A stretch of DNA of 13,932 nt. Source: DATEPR01 sp036502345. GTDB lineage: Bacteria; Actinomycetota; Actinomycetes; Mycobacteriales; Pseudonocardiaceae. The notes below the pieces were generated by a model that saw only the letters and a list, made by a program, of their open reading frames with translations, ran no database searches and was not told the origin of the DNA. The position numbers were made by a program, and so were the translations under genes. The DNA lies in contig DASXYT010000393.1 of NCBI GenBank assembly GCA_036502345.1, positions 1 to 13,932 on the forward strand. The letters are read 5' to 3'. Below are positions 5,531-13,394 of the stretch, in pieces (position 1 is the first letter of the stretch; each line of letters begins with the position of its first letter).

Positions 5531-7516
5531 ATGCCATCTTTTCGCGAGCGCGCACGCAAGCTGATACCGGGCCTTGCGGCCGTGGCCGTTCTCGTGACGA
5601 TCTTCTTCGTGGGCCAGGCACAGGTTTCGGTAGCAGGCGCATCCCCACAAATAGCCAGCGCGTACAGGTTCAAAGAACTACCGATCGCGCTGCCGCCCGG
5701 ATACAACAACCAACACTTCAACACGGTCCGGCAGGTGAATCCCGCCTATCTGCACCTGGACGCGTGGATCTCGTCGGTCGGTGCCAGCATCGCCATCAAC
5801 GACCTGACCGGTCACGGTCGGTCCGACTCGATGTGCATTGTGGACACCCGGACCAACGACGTCGTCGTGACCTACACGCCGACCGCTGCGGCCGCCGACC
5901 GGTTCACACCGTTCGTGCTGAACGCCGCGCCGCTGCCTATCGACAACACGATGGCGCCGACGGCCTGCACGCCGGGCGACTTCAACGGTGACGGCCGGAT
6001 GGACCTGCTGGTCACCTACTGGGGCCGCACCCCGATCCTGTTCCTGGCCAAGTCGGACGCGACCACCCTGTCGCCGACCGCGTACCAGCCGCAGGAGCTG
6101 GTGCCCGAGCAGTCGGTGGACGGCAAGTACCACGGCTCGCGGTGGAACACCGACGCCGACTACGTCGCCGACCTGGACGGTTCCGGGCACCCGGACATCA
6201 TCATCGGCAACTACTTCCCCGACTCCGACGTGCTCGACCCGCACGGCCTGAACAACGTGCAGATGAACCAGTCGCTGTCCAACGCGGGCAACGGCGGTGG
6301 CGACCACGTGCTGCGGTGGTACGCGGGCACGTCGGGCAACCACCCGAGCGCGTCGTTCGTGCAGGAGGAGGACGCGATCCCGTTCAACGCCGCCACCGGC
6401 TGGACGCTGGCGCTGTCCGGTGCCGACCTGACCGGTGACGGCCTGCCCGACGTGTACATCGGCAACGACTTCGGTCACGGCCACCTGCTGTACAACCGGT
6501 CGACGCCGGGCAACATCCGGTTCACCGAGGCCAAGGGCGTCCGGGAGCCGGACACACCCAAGTCCTTCCAGTTGGGCAACGGCTCGTTCAAGGGCATGGG
6601 CGTCGACTTCGCCGACCTGAACGACAACGGCAAGTTCGACTTCATGGTCAGCAACATCACCACGGCGTGGGGCCTGCAGGAGAGCAACCTGCTGTTCATC
6701 AACGGCGCGAAGAACGACGGCGAGATGACCAACGACCTCAAGCAGAACATCGCGCCGTTCACCCAGGAGTCCGAGCAGTACGGCGTGGCGTGGACCGGCT
6801 GGAGCTGGGACGTCAAGATGGCCGACTTCCTCAACAACGGCAGCCAGAACATCATCCAGGCCGACGGGTTCGTCAAGGGCACCACCAACAGGTGGCCGTG
6901 GCTGCAGGAAATGGCCATGACCAACGACGACCTGCTGACCAACCCGGCCATGTGGCCCAACATCCAGCAGGGTGACGACGTCGCCGGCAGCCAGGTACTG
7001 GCGTTCTACGCCAAGGGTGCCAACGGCAAGTACGCCAACATCACCGGCAACCTCGGCCTGAACGTGCCGACGCCCACCCGCGGCATCGCCACGGCCGACA
7101 CGACCGGCGACGGTGCGATGGACTTCGCCGTGGCCCGCCAGTGGGGTCCGCCCGCGTTCTACGCCAACCAGGCACCGGCGCGCGGCAACTTCCTCGACCT
7201 CAACCTGTTCCGGCCGACCACCGACGGCACCGTGGGCGCCGGCCTGAGCAACACCGGTAGCCCCGCGTACGACACCACCGCCACGATCACCACGCCGACC
7301 GGTACCCAGATCGGCCAGCTGGACGGTGGCGGTGGCCACGGCGGCTTCCGCAGCTTCCAGGTCCACTTCGGACTCGGATCGTACACGGGCCCGGTCAACG
7401 TGCACCTGCAGTGGCGGGACACGAACGGCCAGTTGCACCAGCAGACCCAGCAGTTGAACCCGGGCACGCACACCCTGCTGCTGTCCAGTGACGTCCAGGA
7501 GGTTGCGAGCCGATGA
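5531..7516 (+). CDS. CRTAC1-family FG-GAP/UnbV protein, enediyne E4 homologue
   Basis: A 661-residue exported beta-propeller-like protein. A basic N terminus and hydrophobic segment (about 10-34) ending near VAGASP form a signal peptide. Repeated FG-GAP/VCBS calcium-loop motifs follow: DLTGHGRSD (91-99), DFNGDGRMD (150-158), DLDGSGHPD (214-222), DLTGDGLPD (299-307), DLNDNGKFD (362-370) and DTTGDGAMD (523-531). The C-terminal ASPIC/UnbV domain (about 568-650) shows GQLDGGGGHGGFRSFQVHFGLG. Length and order match E4/UnbV proteins of enediyne clusters, whose biochemical role is unknown. The frame is open back to 5276, but ATG 5531 fits the signal peptide and follows AAAGGGAG. It overlaps the E5 gene as ATGA, so the two are made together. 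It probably acts outside the membrane beside E5. Confidence 0.92.
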   Translation: MPSFRERARKLIPGLAAVAVLVTIFFVGQAQVSVAGASPQIASAYRFKELPIALPPGYNNQHFNTVRQVNPAYLHLDAWISSVGASIAINDLTGHGRSDSMCIVDTRTNDVVVTYTPTAAAADRFTPFVLNAAPLPIDNTMAPTACTPGDFNGDGRMDLLVTYWGRTPILFLAKSDATTLSPTAYQPQELVPEQSVDGKYHGSRWNTDADYVADLDGSGHPDIIIGNYFPDSDVLDPHGLNNVQMNQSLSNAGNGGGDHVLRWYAGTSGNHPSASFVQEEDAIPFNAATGWTLALSGADLTGDGLPDVYIGNDFGHGHLLYNRSTPGNIRFTEAKGVREPDTPKSFQLGNGSFKGMGVDFADLNDNGKFDFMVSNITTAWGLQESNLLFINGAKNDGEMTNDLKQNIAPFTQESEQYGVAWTGWSWDVKMADFLNNGSQNIIQADGFVKGTTNRWPWLQEMAMTNDDLLTNPAMWPNIQQGDDVAGSQVLAFYAKGANGKYANITGNLGLNVPTPTRGIATADTTGDGAMDFAVARQWGPPAFYANQAPARGNFLDLNLFRPTTDGTVGAGLSNTGSPAYDTTATITTPTGTQIGQLDGGGGHGGFRSFQVHFGLGSYTGPVNVHLQWRDTNGQLHQQTQQLNPGTHTLLLSSDVQEVASR

Positions 7517-8505
7517 CCGCCACCATCCACCCGGCTCCGCCATCGGCGGCCGAACCGGCCAAGACCAAACCCAAGCCCGATCCGCGCTACATCGCCCTGC
7601 GCAACTTCGCGATGTCCATCTCGGCCTTCAACATCTTCGGCTACACCCTGCTCGGGTTCGAGCAGCCGTGGATCTGGCCGATCTTCGCGATCCTGGTCGG
7701 CTACACCTCCGAGATCGTGTTCGAACTGATCAGCTCGTGGGCCTACAAGCGGCCCCCGAGGTTCACCGGGCGCGGTTTCCGCGGCCTCTACGAGTTCCTG
7801 CTGCCGGCGCACATCACCGCGATCGCGGTGAACATGCTGGTGTACGCGAACAACCAGTTCTGGCCGGTGGCGTTCGGTGTGATCGTCGGTGTCGGCGCCA
7901 AGCACGTCCTGCAGGCACCGGTCGCCGGCCGGATGCGCCACTTCATGAACCCGTCGAACTTCGGCATCACCGCGGTGCTGCTGGCTTTCAGCTCGTGGGC
8001 CAGCATCGCACCGCCGTACCAGTTCAGTGAGAACGCCAACACCTACTGGCGGGTGATGATCCCGATCATCATCGCAACGGCGGGCACGGTGATCAACGCC
8101 CTGCTGACCAAGAAGACCCCACTGATCGTCGGCTGGCTGGGCGGCTTCGCCATCCAGGCGTTCGTCCGGCACTGGATCTGGCACGTCGCGCTGTACTCGG
8201 CGCTCGGCCCGATGACCGGCATCGCCTTCGTCCTGTTCACCAACTACATGATCACCGACCCCGGTACGACACCGGCCAAGCCGAAGTGGATGTTCATGTT
8301 CGGCACATCGGTGGCCATCACCTACGGCGTCCTGATGCTGTTCAACGTGGTGTACACGCTGTTCTTCGCGGTGTGCATCGTCTGCGCCATCCGCGGCGCG
8401 GGCTGGTGGGTCGCGCACCTGATCAACAAGAGCAAGCAGCGGAAGCTCACCCTGGTCGACACCGGCGCCCAGCCGACGGCAACAGCCTTGCCCGAGGCTG
8501 CCTGA
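7513..8505 (+). CDS. RnfD/NqrB-like membrane protein, enediyne E5 (UnbU) homologue
   Basis: A 330-residue integral membrane protein with a Pro/Lys-rich cytoplasmic start (1-25), about eight to ten hydrophobic segments between 30 and 300, and a basic tail. HFMNPSNFGI (143-152) and the late MITDPGTTP motif (246-254) correspond to conserved motifs of the RnfD/NqrB/UnbU superfamily; MxTDPxTxP is a hallmark of flavin-carrying Rnf/Nqr membrane subunits. The canonical S-G-A-T flavin-attachment sequence is not visible, so covalent FMN binding is doubtful. The start overlaps the E4 stop (ATGA). Enediyne clusters carry E4 and E5 side by side, which strengthens both calls. A role in membrane electron transfer or transport linked to the exported E4 partner is inferred, not known. 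Confidence 0.9.
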   Translation: MTATIHPAPPSAAEPAKTKPKPDPRYIALRNFAMSISAFNIFGYTLLGFEQPWIWPIFAILVGYTSEIVFELISSWAYKRPPRFTGRGFRGLYEFLLPAHITAIAVNMLVYANNQFWPVAFGVIVGVGAKHVLQAPVAGRMRHFMNPSNFGITAVLLAFSSWASIAPPYQFSENANTYWRVMIPIIIATAGTVINALLTKKTPLIVGWLGGFAIQAFVRHWIWHVALYSALGPMTGIAFVLFTNYMITDPGTTPAKPKWMFMFGTSVAITYGVLMLFNVVYTLFFAVCIVCAIRGAGWWVAHLINKSKQRKLTLVDTGAQPTATALPEAA

Positions 8506-8525
8506 CCAGCGAGAACCACCCGGAC

Positions 8526-8555
8526 GGGGCGGCCGGGTACGTCACCGGCCGCCCC
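8526..8555 (+). terminator. GC-rich hairpin between E5 and the DAHP-synthase-like gene
   Basis: Perfect 11-bp stem (GGGGCGGCCGG at 8526-8536, CCGGCCGCCCC at 8545-8555) with an 8-base loop, 20 bases after the E5 stop. No T-tract follows. It may be a partial terminator, an mRNA stabiliser for the E4-E5 part, or an attenuator before the next gene. Confidence 0.55.
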
Positions 8556-8590
8556 TGCGGACAGGGCGAGACCCTATGGAAGGGCACGCG

Positions 8591-9667
8591 ATGTCCAGTT
8601 CAGAGACGCTCCTCGTGTTCGACGCGGACACCGACCAGGCGGGCCTGGACGGCTGGCTGCGGCACTTCGCGGCGATCGACATCCCGGCCGTCGAGCACCG
8701 CCTCGGCGCTACGCCGGTGCTGGTGGTCAGCGGGGCCGGAGTGGCGTTGCCGCCGCCGGGCAGCCTGCCCCAGCCGGTCGGCACCGTCCGCTCCAGCGGC
8801 GAGTTCCGGCTCGGCCGCAGGGAACTGCGGGCGGCGGGCACCACGGTGTCCGTCGGCGACACCAGGATCGGCGACAACTCCATCGCGGTGTTCGCCGGGC
8901 CGTGCGCGGTGGCCAACCGTGCCCAACTGCTGGCCACCGCCAAGGTGACCGCCGACGGCGGTGCTGTCGGCCTGCCGGACAGCACGTTCCAGCCGGGCAC
9001 GACGCTCCAGTCGCCCCAGACACTGCGGTGGGCGGGCATCGAACTACTGGCCGAGGCACGCGAGCTGACCGGACTGCCGGTACTGACCGAGGTGACCGAC
9101 CGCAGGCACGTCGAACGGCTCGCCAGGGTGGTCGACGGCTTCCAGATCGGCACCCGCGACATGCAGAACTACGCACTGCTCGCCGAGGTCGGAGCCACCG
9201 GGCTGCCGGTGGTCCTGCGGCGCGGTTTCGGCTGCACGGTGGACGAGATCCTGGCCGCCAGCGAGCACGTCCTCGCCGAGGGCAACGACCGGTTGATCCT
9301 GTGCGAGCGCGGCATCCGGACGTTCGACCACGCCACCCGGTTCACCCTGGACCTGTCCGCGGTGGCCCTGCTCAAGGAGCGCACGCACCTGCCGGTGATG
9401 GTGGACCCCAGTCACGCGGTCGCCGTCCGGTCGCTGGTCGGACCGATGACGCTGGGCGCGGCGGCGGTGGGTGCCGACGCGCTGCTGATCGACGTGCATG
9501 TGGCGCCGGACGAAACACTGTGCGACGGCAACCGCGCGCTACGGCCTGCGGAATTTAACGGGTTGATGACCAAACTGTCCCTGCTGGCCACCGGGCTGGG
9601 CAGGCGGTTGGCCACGACACCGGTGCGGGCAACCGTGACGCCGATCAACAGCAGGCGGGCCGCTTAA
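8591..9667 (+). CDS. DAHP synthase (type I-beta)-like protein with substituted active site
   Basis: A 358-residue homologue of 3-deoxy-arabino-heptulosonate-7-phosphate synthase, the first shikimate enzyme, which joins PEP and erythrose 4-phosphate. An N-terminal region of about 80 residues resembles the ferredoxin-like regulatory domain; the barrel follows. Conserved: GPC with C105, QIGTRDMQN (185-193), CERGIRTFD (238-246), DPSH with H275, D312. Changed: the PEP-binding K-P-R-T-S block reads Q134-P-G-T-T, so Lys and Arg are gone; L-K-R-G is L-R210-R-G; the metal-binding Glu of V-E-V-H is D301. Metal binding may survive, but normal PEP chemistry is unlikely. Start ATG 8591 is chosen over 8576 because GGAAGGG lies six bases before it. 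It probably belongs to the E4-E5 transcript. A pseudoenzyme or a new aldolase are alternatives. Confidence 0.88.
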   Translation: MSSSETLLVFDADTDQAGLDGWLRHFAAIDIPAVEHRLGATPVLVVSGAGVALPPPGSLPQPVGTVRSSGEFRLGRRELRAAGTTVSVGDTRIGDNSIAVFAGPCAVANRAQLLATAKVTADGGAVGLPDSTFQPGTTLQSPQTLRWAGIELLAEARELTGLPVLTEVTDRRHVERLARVVDGFQIGTRDMQNYALLAEVGATGLPVVLRRGFGCTVDEILAASEHVLAEGNDRLILCERGIRTFDHATRFTLDLSAVALLKERTHLPVMVDPSHAVAVRSLVGPMTLGAAAVGADALLIDVHVAPDETLCDGNRALRPAEFNGLMTKLSLLATGLGRRLATTPVRATVTPINSRRAA

Positions 9668-11634
9668 CCGGCCAGTTGGCGGGCGTAGCGCTCGAAGACG
9701 TCCAGCAGCGAAGGGTCGCGGATCGAGGACGCGCTGACCACTGTCGCGGCAGGTGCGCCGAGCAGGATCTTCTTCACCGGCACCTCGAGCTTCTTGCCGG
9801 TGAGGTTGTAGGGCACGTCGGGCACGACGAACACGTCGTCCGGCACGTGCCGGGGGGACAATTCGCGCCGCAACAGCCCACGCACGTCCGCGGTCACCGC
9901 TGCCACGTCGGCGCCGTCGGCCAGCGCCAGGAACAGCACCAGCCTGCCGGCACCGCCGTCCGGGTCCTCCAGGTGCACGACGAGGCTGTCCCGGACATCG
10001 GCCTGCGCGTCGATGACGCGGTAGAACTCGCTGCTGCCCAGCCGGACGCCGCCCCGGTTGAGCGTGCCGTCGGACCGGCCGGTGATCACACAGCCGCCGC
10101 GTTCGTCGAACGTCGCCCAGTCGCCGTGCCGCCACTGGCCCGGGTACTGCTCGAAGTAGGCGGCCCGGTAGGCGCTGCCGTCCTCGTCGTGCCAGAAGAA
10201 CACCGGCATGGACGGCATCGGCGCGGAGATCACCAGCTCACCCGGCACGCCGACCACCTCGTTGCCGTGCTCGTCCAGGGCGCGGGCGTGCACACCGAGG
10301 TTGCGGCACGCGATCTCACCGGCCCGCACGGGCACCAGCCACGCGCCGCCGACGAAGCCGGTGCAGACGTCGGTGCCGCCGCTGCCCGAGTTGAGGTACA
10401 GCGTTCGGCTGACCGCCTCGTACACCCAGCGGAAGCCAGCCGCCGGCAGTGGTGAACCGGTGGACAGCAGGCCCCTGATGCGGGACAGGTCGTAGCGCTC
10501 GTTGGGGCGCTGGCCCGCCCTGCGGCAGGCCATCAGGTAGGCGGCGCCGCAGCCGAACGCCGTGGCCCCGCTCTGTTCGGCGATGTGCCACAGCTCGTCG
10601 CGGTCCGGATAGTGCGGATCGCCGTCCATCAGCACGATCGCCGACCCGACCAGCAGACCCGACACCAGGATGTTCCACATCACCCAACTCGTGGTGCAGA
10701 AGATGAAGCTGCGGTCGCCGGGGCCGAGTTCGGACTGCAACGCCGAGGACTTCAGCTGTTCCAGGACGATGCCGCCGTGCGAGTGGGTGATCGCCTTGGG
10801 CAGGCCTGTGGTGCCGGAGGAGAACAGCACCCACAGCGGGCAGTCGAACGGCACCCGCTCGAACGTGAGTTCACCGGGCTCGGCGCACAGTTGCTGCCAG
10901 GTCGTGCGGCCCTCGGGTGCTTCGGCGTGCAGGTAGGGCACGACGACGGTGTGCCGCAGGCCGGGGATGCCGGCCTCGATGACGCCGAGGTCGTCGGTCC
11001 GGTCGACCGCCTTGGTGCCGTACCGGTAGCCGTCCACCGCGATCAGCACGGTCGGTTCCAGTTGGGCCAGCCGCTCGATGACGCTGCGCGGGCCGAGTTC
11101 GGGCGCGCAGCACGCCCAGATCGCTCCGATGCTGGTCGTGGCCAGCATCGCGACCGCCGCTTCCGGGATGTTCGGCAGGTAGCCGACCACCCGGTCGCCC
11201 CTGCCGACACCGAGTCGGCGCAGCCCGGCCGCCGCTGCGGCGACCTGCTCGCGCAGCTCCGCGCGAGTCATGTCGATTCGTGGCCTGGCCTGCGAGAACG
11301 CCAACACGACGACCTCGTCAGCAGGTCCGGCCAGGGCGTGCTCGGCGTAGTTCAGGGCGACGTCGGGAAACCAGGTGGCGCCGGGCATGCGACGGTCGGC
11401 CAGTACGACGGTCGGGTCACCGTCCGCCTGTACGTCGAAGTAGTCCCAGATCGACCGCCAGAACCCGTCCAGGTCCCGCACCGACCACTCCCACAGCGCC
11501 TGGTAGTCGGCGAAGTGATGCCCCCGGTCTTTCAACCAGTCCAGGTAGGCGACCAGTCGGGACGTCCCGGTGTGCTCCGCGGTCGGGGTCCAGAGGACCT
11601 CGCCGCCATCCGCGTTGGTGGTCGGCTCCGGCAC
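9664..11634 (-). CDS. Acetoacetyl-CoA synthetase (acetoacetate-CoA ligase)
   Basis: A 656-residue acyl-adenylating enzyme of the acetoacetyl-CoA synthetase type, activating acetoacetate or a similar 3-oxo acid with ATP and CoA in the cytoplasm. Seen: the family N terminus GEVLWTPTAE with F-W-R-S-I-W-D-Y-F, the phosphate loop SSGTTGLPKAITHSHGG (272-288), SGSGGTDVCTGF (416-427), GDWATFDERGG (504-514), GRSDGTLNRGGVRLGSSEFY (519-538), and the C-terminal lysine region TGKKLEVPVKK (612-622). Start: GTG at 11634 with GGAG eight bases before; ATG 11652 and GTG 11667 have no ribosome site and lie close to the predicted transcript start. Its TAA shares TTAA with the stop of the converging DAHP-synthase-like gene. 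It could feed a biosynthetic pathway or simply ketone-body or polymer metabolism. Confidence 0.93.
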   Translation of the reverse strand: MPEPTTNADGGEVLWTPTAEHTGTSRLVAYLDWLKDRGHHFADYQALWEWSVRDLDGFWRSIWDYFDVQADGDPTVVLADRRMPGATWFPDVALNYAEHALAGPADEVVVLAFSQARPRIDMTRAELREQVAAAAAGLRRLGVGRGDRVVGYLPNIPEAAVAMLATTSIGAIWACCAPELGPRSVIERLAQLEPTVLIAVDGYRYGTKAVDRTDDLGVIEAGIPGLRHTVVVPYLHAEAPEGRTTWQQLCAEPGELTFERVPFDCPLWVLFSSGTTGLPKAITHSHGGIVLEQLKSSALQSELGPGDRSFIFCTTSWVMWNILVSGLLVGSAIVLMDGDPHYPDRDELWHIAEQSGATAFGCGAAYLMACRRAGQRPNERYDLSRIRGLLSTGSPLPAAGFRWVYEAVSRTLYLNSGSGGTDVCTGFVGGAWLVPVRAGEIACRNLGVHARALDEHGNEVVGVPGELVISAPMPSMPVFFWHDEDGSAYRAAYFEQYPGQWRHGDWATFDERGGCVITGRSDGTLNRGGVRLGSSEFYRVIDAQADVRDSLVVHLEDPDGGAGRLVLFLALADGADVAAVTADVRGLLRRELSPRHVPDDVFVVPDVPYNLTGKKLEVPVKKILLGAPAATVVSASSIRDPSLLDVFERYARQLAG

Positions 11635-11667
11635 GGTTCGCGCTCCGATCATCGCGTTGGCGGTCAC

Positions 11668-11697
11668 AGTAGAACCGCGTTTTGTCGACAGCGTCAA
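11668..11697 (-). promoter_or_regulatory. Promoter of the acetoacetyl-CoA synthetase gene
   Basis: On the minus strand TTGACG (11697-11692) and TCTACT (11673-11668) are 18 bases apart, a good fit to housekeeping-sigma promoters. Transcription would start near 11662, which supports the downstream GTG at 11634 as the translation start. Confidence 0.55.
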
Positions 11698-11803
11698 GCG
11701 ACAGACATCACACGTGACCTCGGTGGACCGACGTGCCAGGTCGGACAGGTCGCGAGATGATCGTGGGCGCCACCGTCCCGCCAGCAGAGGGGCCACCGAC
11801 CGC

Positions 11804-13054
11804 ATGCCGTTCCGTCGCAGCGCAGGCCAGGACACGTCCACACCTCCCGCTGCCGGCTCGGTGCTCAAGGGTCTGCTGCTCACGGTGTTCCTACCGGTCC
11901 TGGTGACCGAGATCGGCAACGGCGCCGTCACGCCCGTCATCGCGACCACGACCCACCAGTTCGGCGGCTCGACCGCGATCGCGGCACTGATGGTCGCGCT
12001 GCTGGGCATCGGCAGGGTGCTCGGTGACATCCCGGCGTCGGTGCTGGCCGAGAAGGTGGGCGACCGGCGGGCGATGCTGATCGCGGCGGCCGTCTCGTTC
12101 CTCGCGTACGGCACGTGCCTGGTGTCCGGGTCGCTGATCGCCTACGGTGCCGGCCTGCTCGTCGCCGGTATCGCGAACGCGACGTTCTACCTGGCCAGGC
12201 AGTCGTTCGTGATCGAGACCGTGCCGGCCGACATGCGGGCCAGGGCGCTGTCCGCGCTGGGTGGCTCGCACCGCATCGGCCTGTTCATCGGCCCGCTGCT
12301 CGGCGCGGGCGTGATCACGCTGTTCGACGTCCGAGCGGCCTACGTGGTCGCGATCGCGGCCAACATCGCGACCGTCGTGCTGCTGGCGGTAGTCCGCGGC
12401 GACGAGTCCGAGGCGGGCACACGGGAGCGGCGGGCGCAGGAGCACGGCTCGGGGCGGGTGTTCGCCGACCACTGGAAGCTGTTCGCCACGCTGGGCCTGG
12501 CCATCATCGCGGTCGGCGCGGTGCGTGCGGCACGGCAGACCGTGGTGCCGATCTGGGCGCTGCACATCGGACTCGGCCCCGCGCAGACAAGTTTGATCTT
12601 CGCCATCGCGAGTTGCGTCGACATGGCCTTGTTCTATCCGGCCGGCAAGATCATGGACGTCTACGGGCGGTTGGCGATCGCGTTGCCGGCGATGACCATC
12701 CTCGGTGTCACCATGGCACTGCTGCCGCTGACCCACGGCCTGATCACGCTGACCCTGGTGGCGATGGCGATGAGCTTCGGCAACGGCATCGGCGCCGGCA
12801 TCATGATGACGCTGGGCGCGGACACCGCCCCGGTGGCCGGTCGGCTGCGCTTCCTCGGCATCTGGCGGGTGCTCGGCGACGCGGGCAACGCGGTCGGCCC
12901 GCTGGTCGTGTCGGTGATCGCGTCGGTGGCCAGCCTGGCAGCCGGCATCGTCACGGTCGGGTCACTCGGCCTGGCAGCCTCGGTCGGCCTGTACATCCTG
13001 GTGCCGAGATACTCGCCGTTCGCCTACCGCAAGCCAAAAGAGGGTGTCCGATGA
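11804..13054 (+). CDS. MFS (DHA1-type) transporter
   Basis: A 416-residue integral membrane protein with about 12 hydrophobic segments and a central cytoplasmic loop near 195-225 (GDESEAGTRERRAQEHGSG). The loop-2/3 signature appears as GRVLGDIPASVLAEKVGDRRAML (about 67-89) and is echoed in the second half by GKIMDVYGRLAIALPAM. This pattern is typical of proton-driven drug or metabolite exporters. ATG 11804 has AGAGGGG 11 bases upstream and fits the first membrane helix; the upstream extension to 11570 overlaps the divergent gene and is not credible. It is coupled to the VOC gene by an ATGA overlap and diverges from the acetoacetyl-CoA synthetase. It may export a product or protect the cell; the substrate cannot be read from sequence. 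Confidence 0.9.
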   Translation: MPFRRSAGQDTSTPPAAGSVLKGLLLTVFLPVLVTEIGNGAVTPVIATTTHQFGGSTAIAALMVALLGIGRVLGDIPASVLAEKVGDRRAMLIAAAVSFLAYGTCLVSGSLIAYGAGLLVAGIANATFYLARQSFVIETVPADMRARALSALGGSHRIGLFIGPLLGAGVITLFDVRAAYVVAIAANIATVVLLAVVRGDESEAGTRERRAQEHGSGRVFADHWKLFATLGLAIIAVGAVRAARQTVVPIWALHIGLGPAQTSLIFAIASCVDMALFYPAGKIMDVYGRLAIALPAMTILGVTMALLPLTHGLITLTLVAMAMSFGNGIGAGIMMTLGADTAPVAGRLRFLGIWRVLGDAGNAVGPLVVSVIASVASLAAGIVTVGSLGLAASVGLYILVPRYSPFAYRKPKEGVR

Positions 13055-13389
13055 CAGGTGAACCCACCTATGTGGAACTCGGCGTGCCGGACCCGGGCGC
13101 CGCTCGTGCGTTCTACGGCGCGTTGCTCGGCTGGCCGACACCCGAGAACGCCGGACCGGGTCAGGTCGAGACGCCGACGTTGTCCATCGGCGTCCACGGC
13201 GGCGACCCGGCCGCCCACTTCGAGGTCTTCTTCGCCGTCGCGGACCTCGACGCGAGTCTGGCGCTGCTGCCCGAACTCGGCGGCCACACCGATGGCGAGG
13301 TACACGACAGCCCAGGATTCGGCCGGTGGGCGGAGTGTTCGGACGACCAAGGAGTCCACTTCGGCCTGCGTGAAGTCGCCAAGGACTGA
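13051..13389 (+). CDS. VOC (glyoxalase/bleomycin-resistance fold) family protein
   Basis: A 112-residue single VOC module: N-terminal YVELGVPDPGAARAFYGALLGW, middle HFEVFFAVADLDASLALLPELGG, C-terminal FGRWAECSDDQGVHFGL. Members are small metal-dependent enzymes or ligand binders; pairs of modules build the site, so this one should dimerise. Candidate ligand positions are E9 (in place of the more usual His), E95 and H103. It starts inside the MFS stop (ATGA), so exporter and VOC protein are made together, an arrangement seen in resistance pairs. Whether it binds a toxic product or is catalytic is unknown. Confidence 0.88.
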   Translation: MTGEPTYVELGVPDPGAARAFYGALLGWPTPENAGPGQVETPTLSIGVHGGDPAAHFEVFFAVADLDASLALLPELGGHTDGEVHDSPGFGRWAECSDDQGVHFGLREVAKD

Positions 13390-13394
13390 GTTCT

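Noticed and set aside
5678..7543. 621-codon open frame antisense to the E4 gene
   Set aside because: It is a GC-bias shadow: low-complexity Val/Gly/Arg protein with no domain, opposite a gene with clear motifs throughout.
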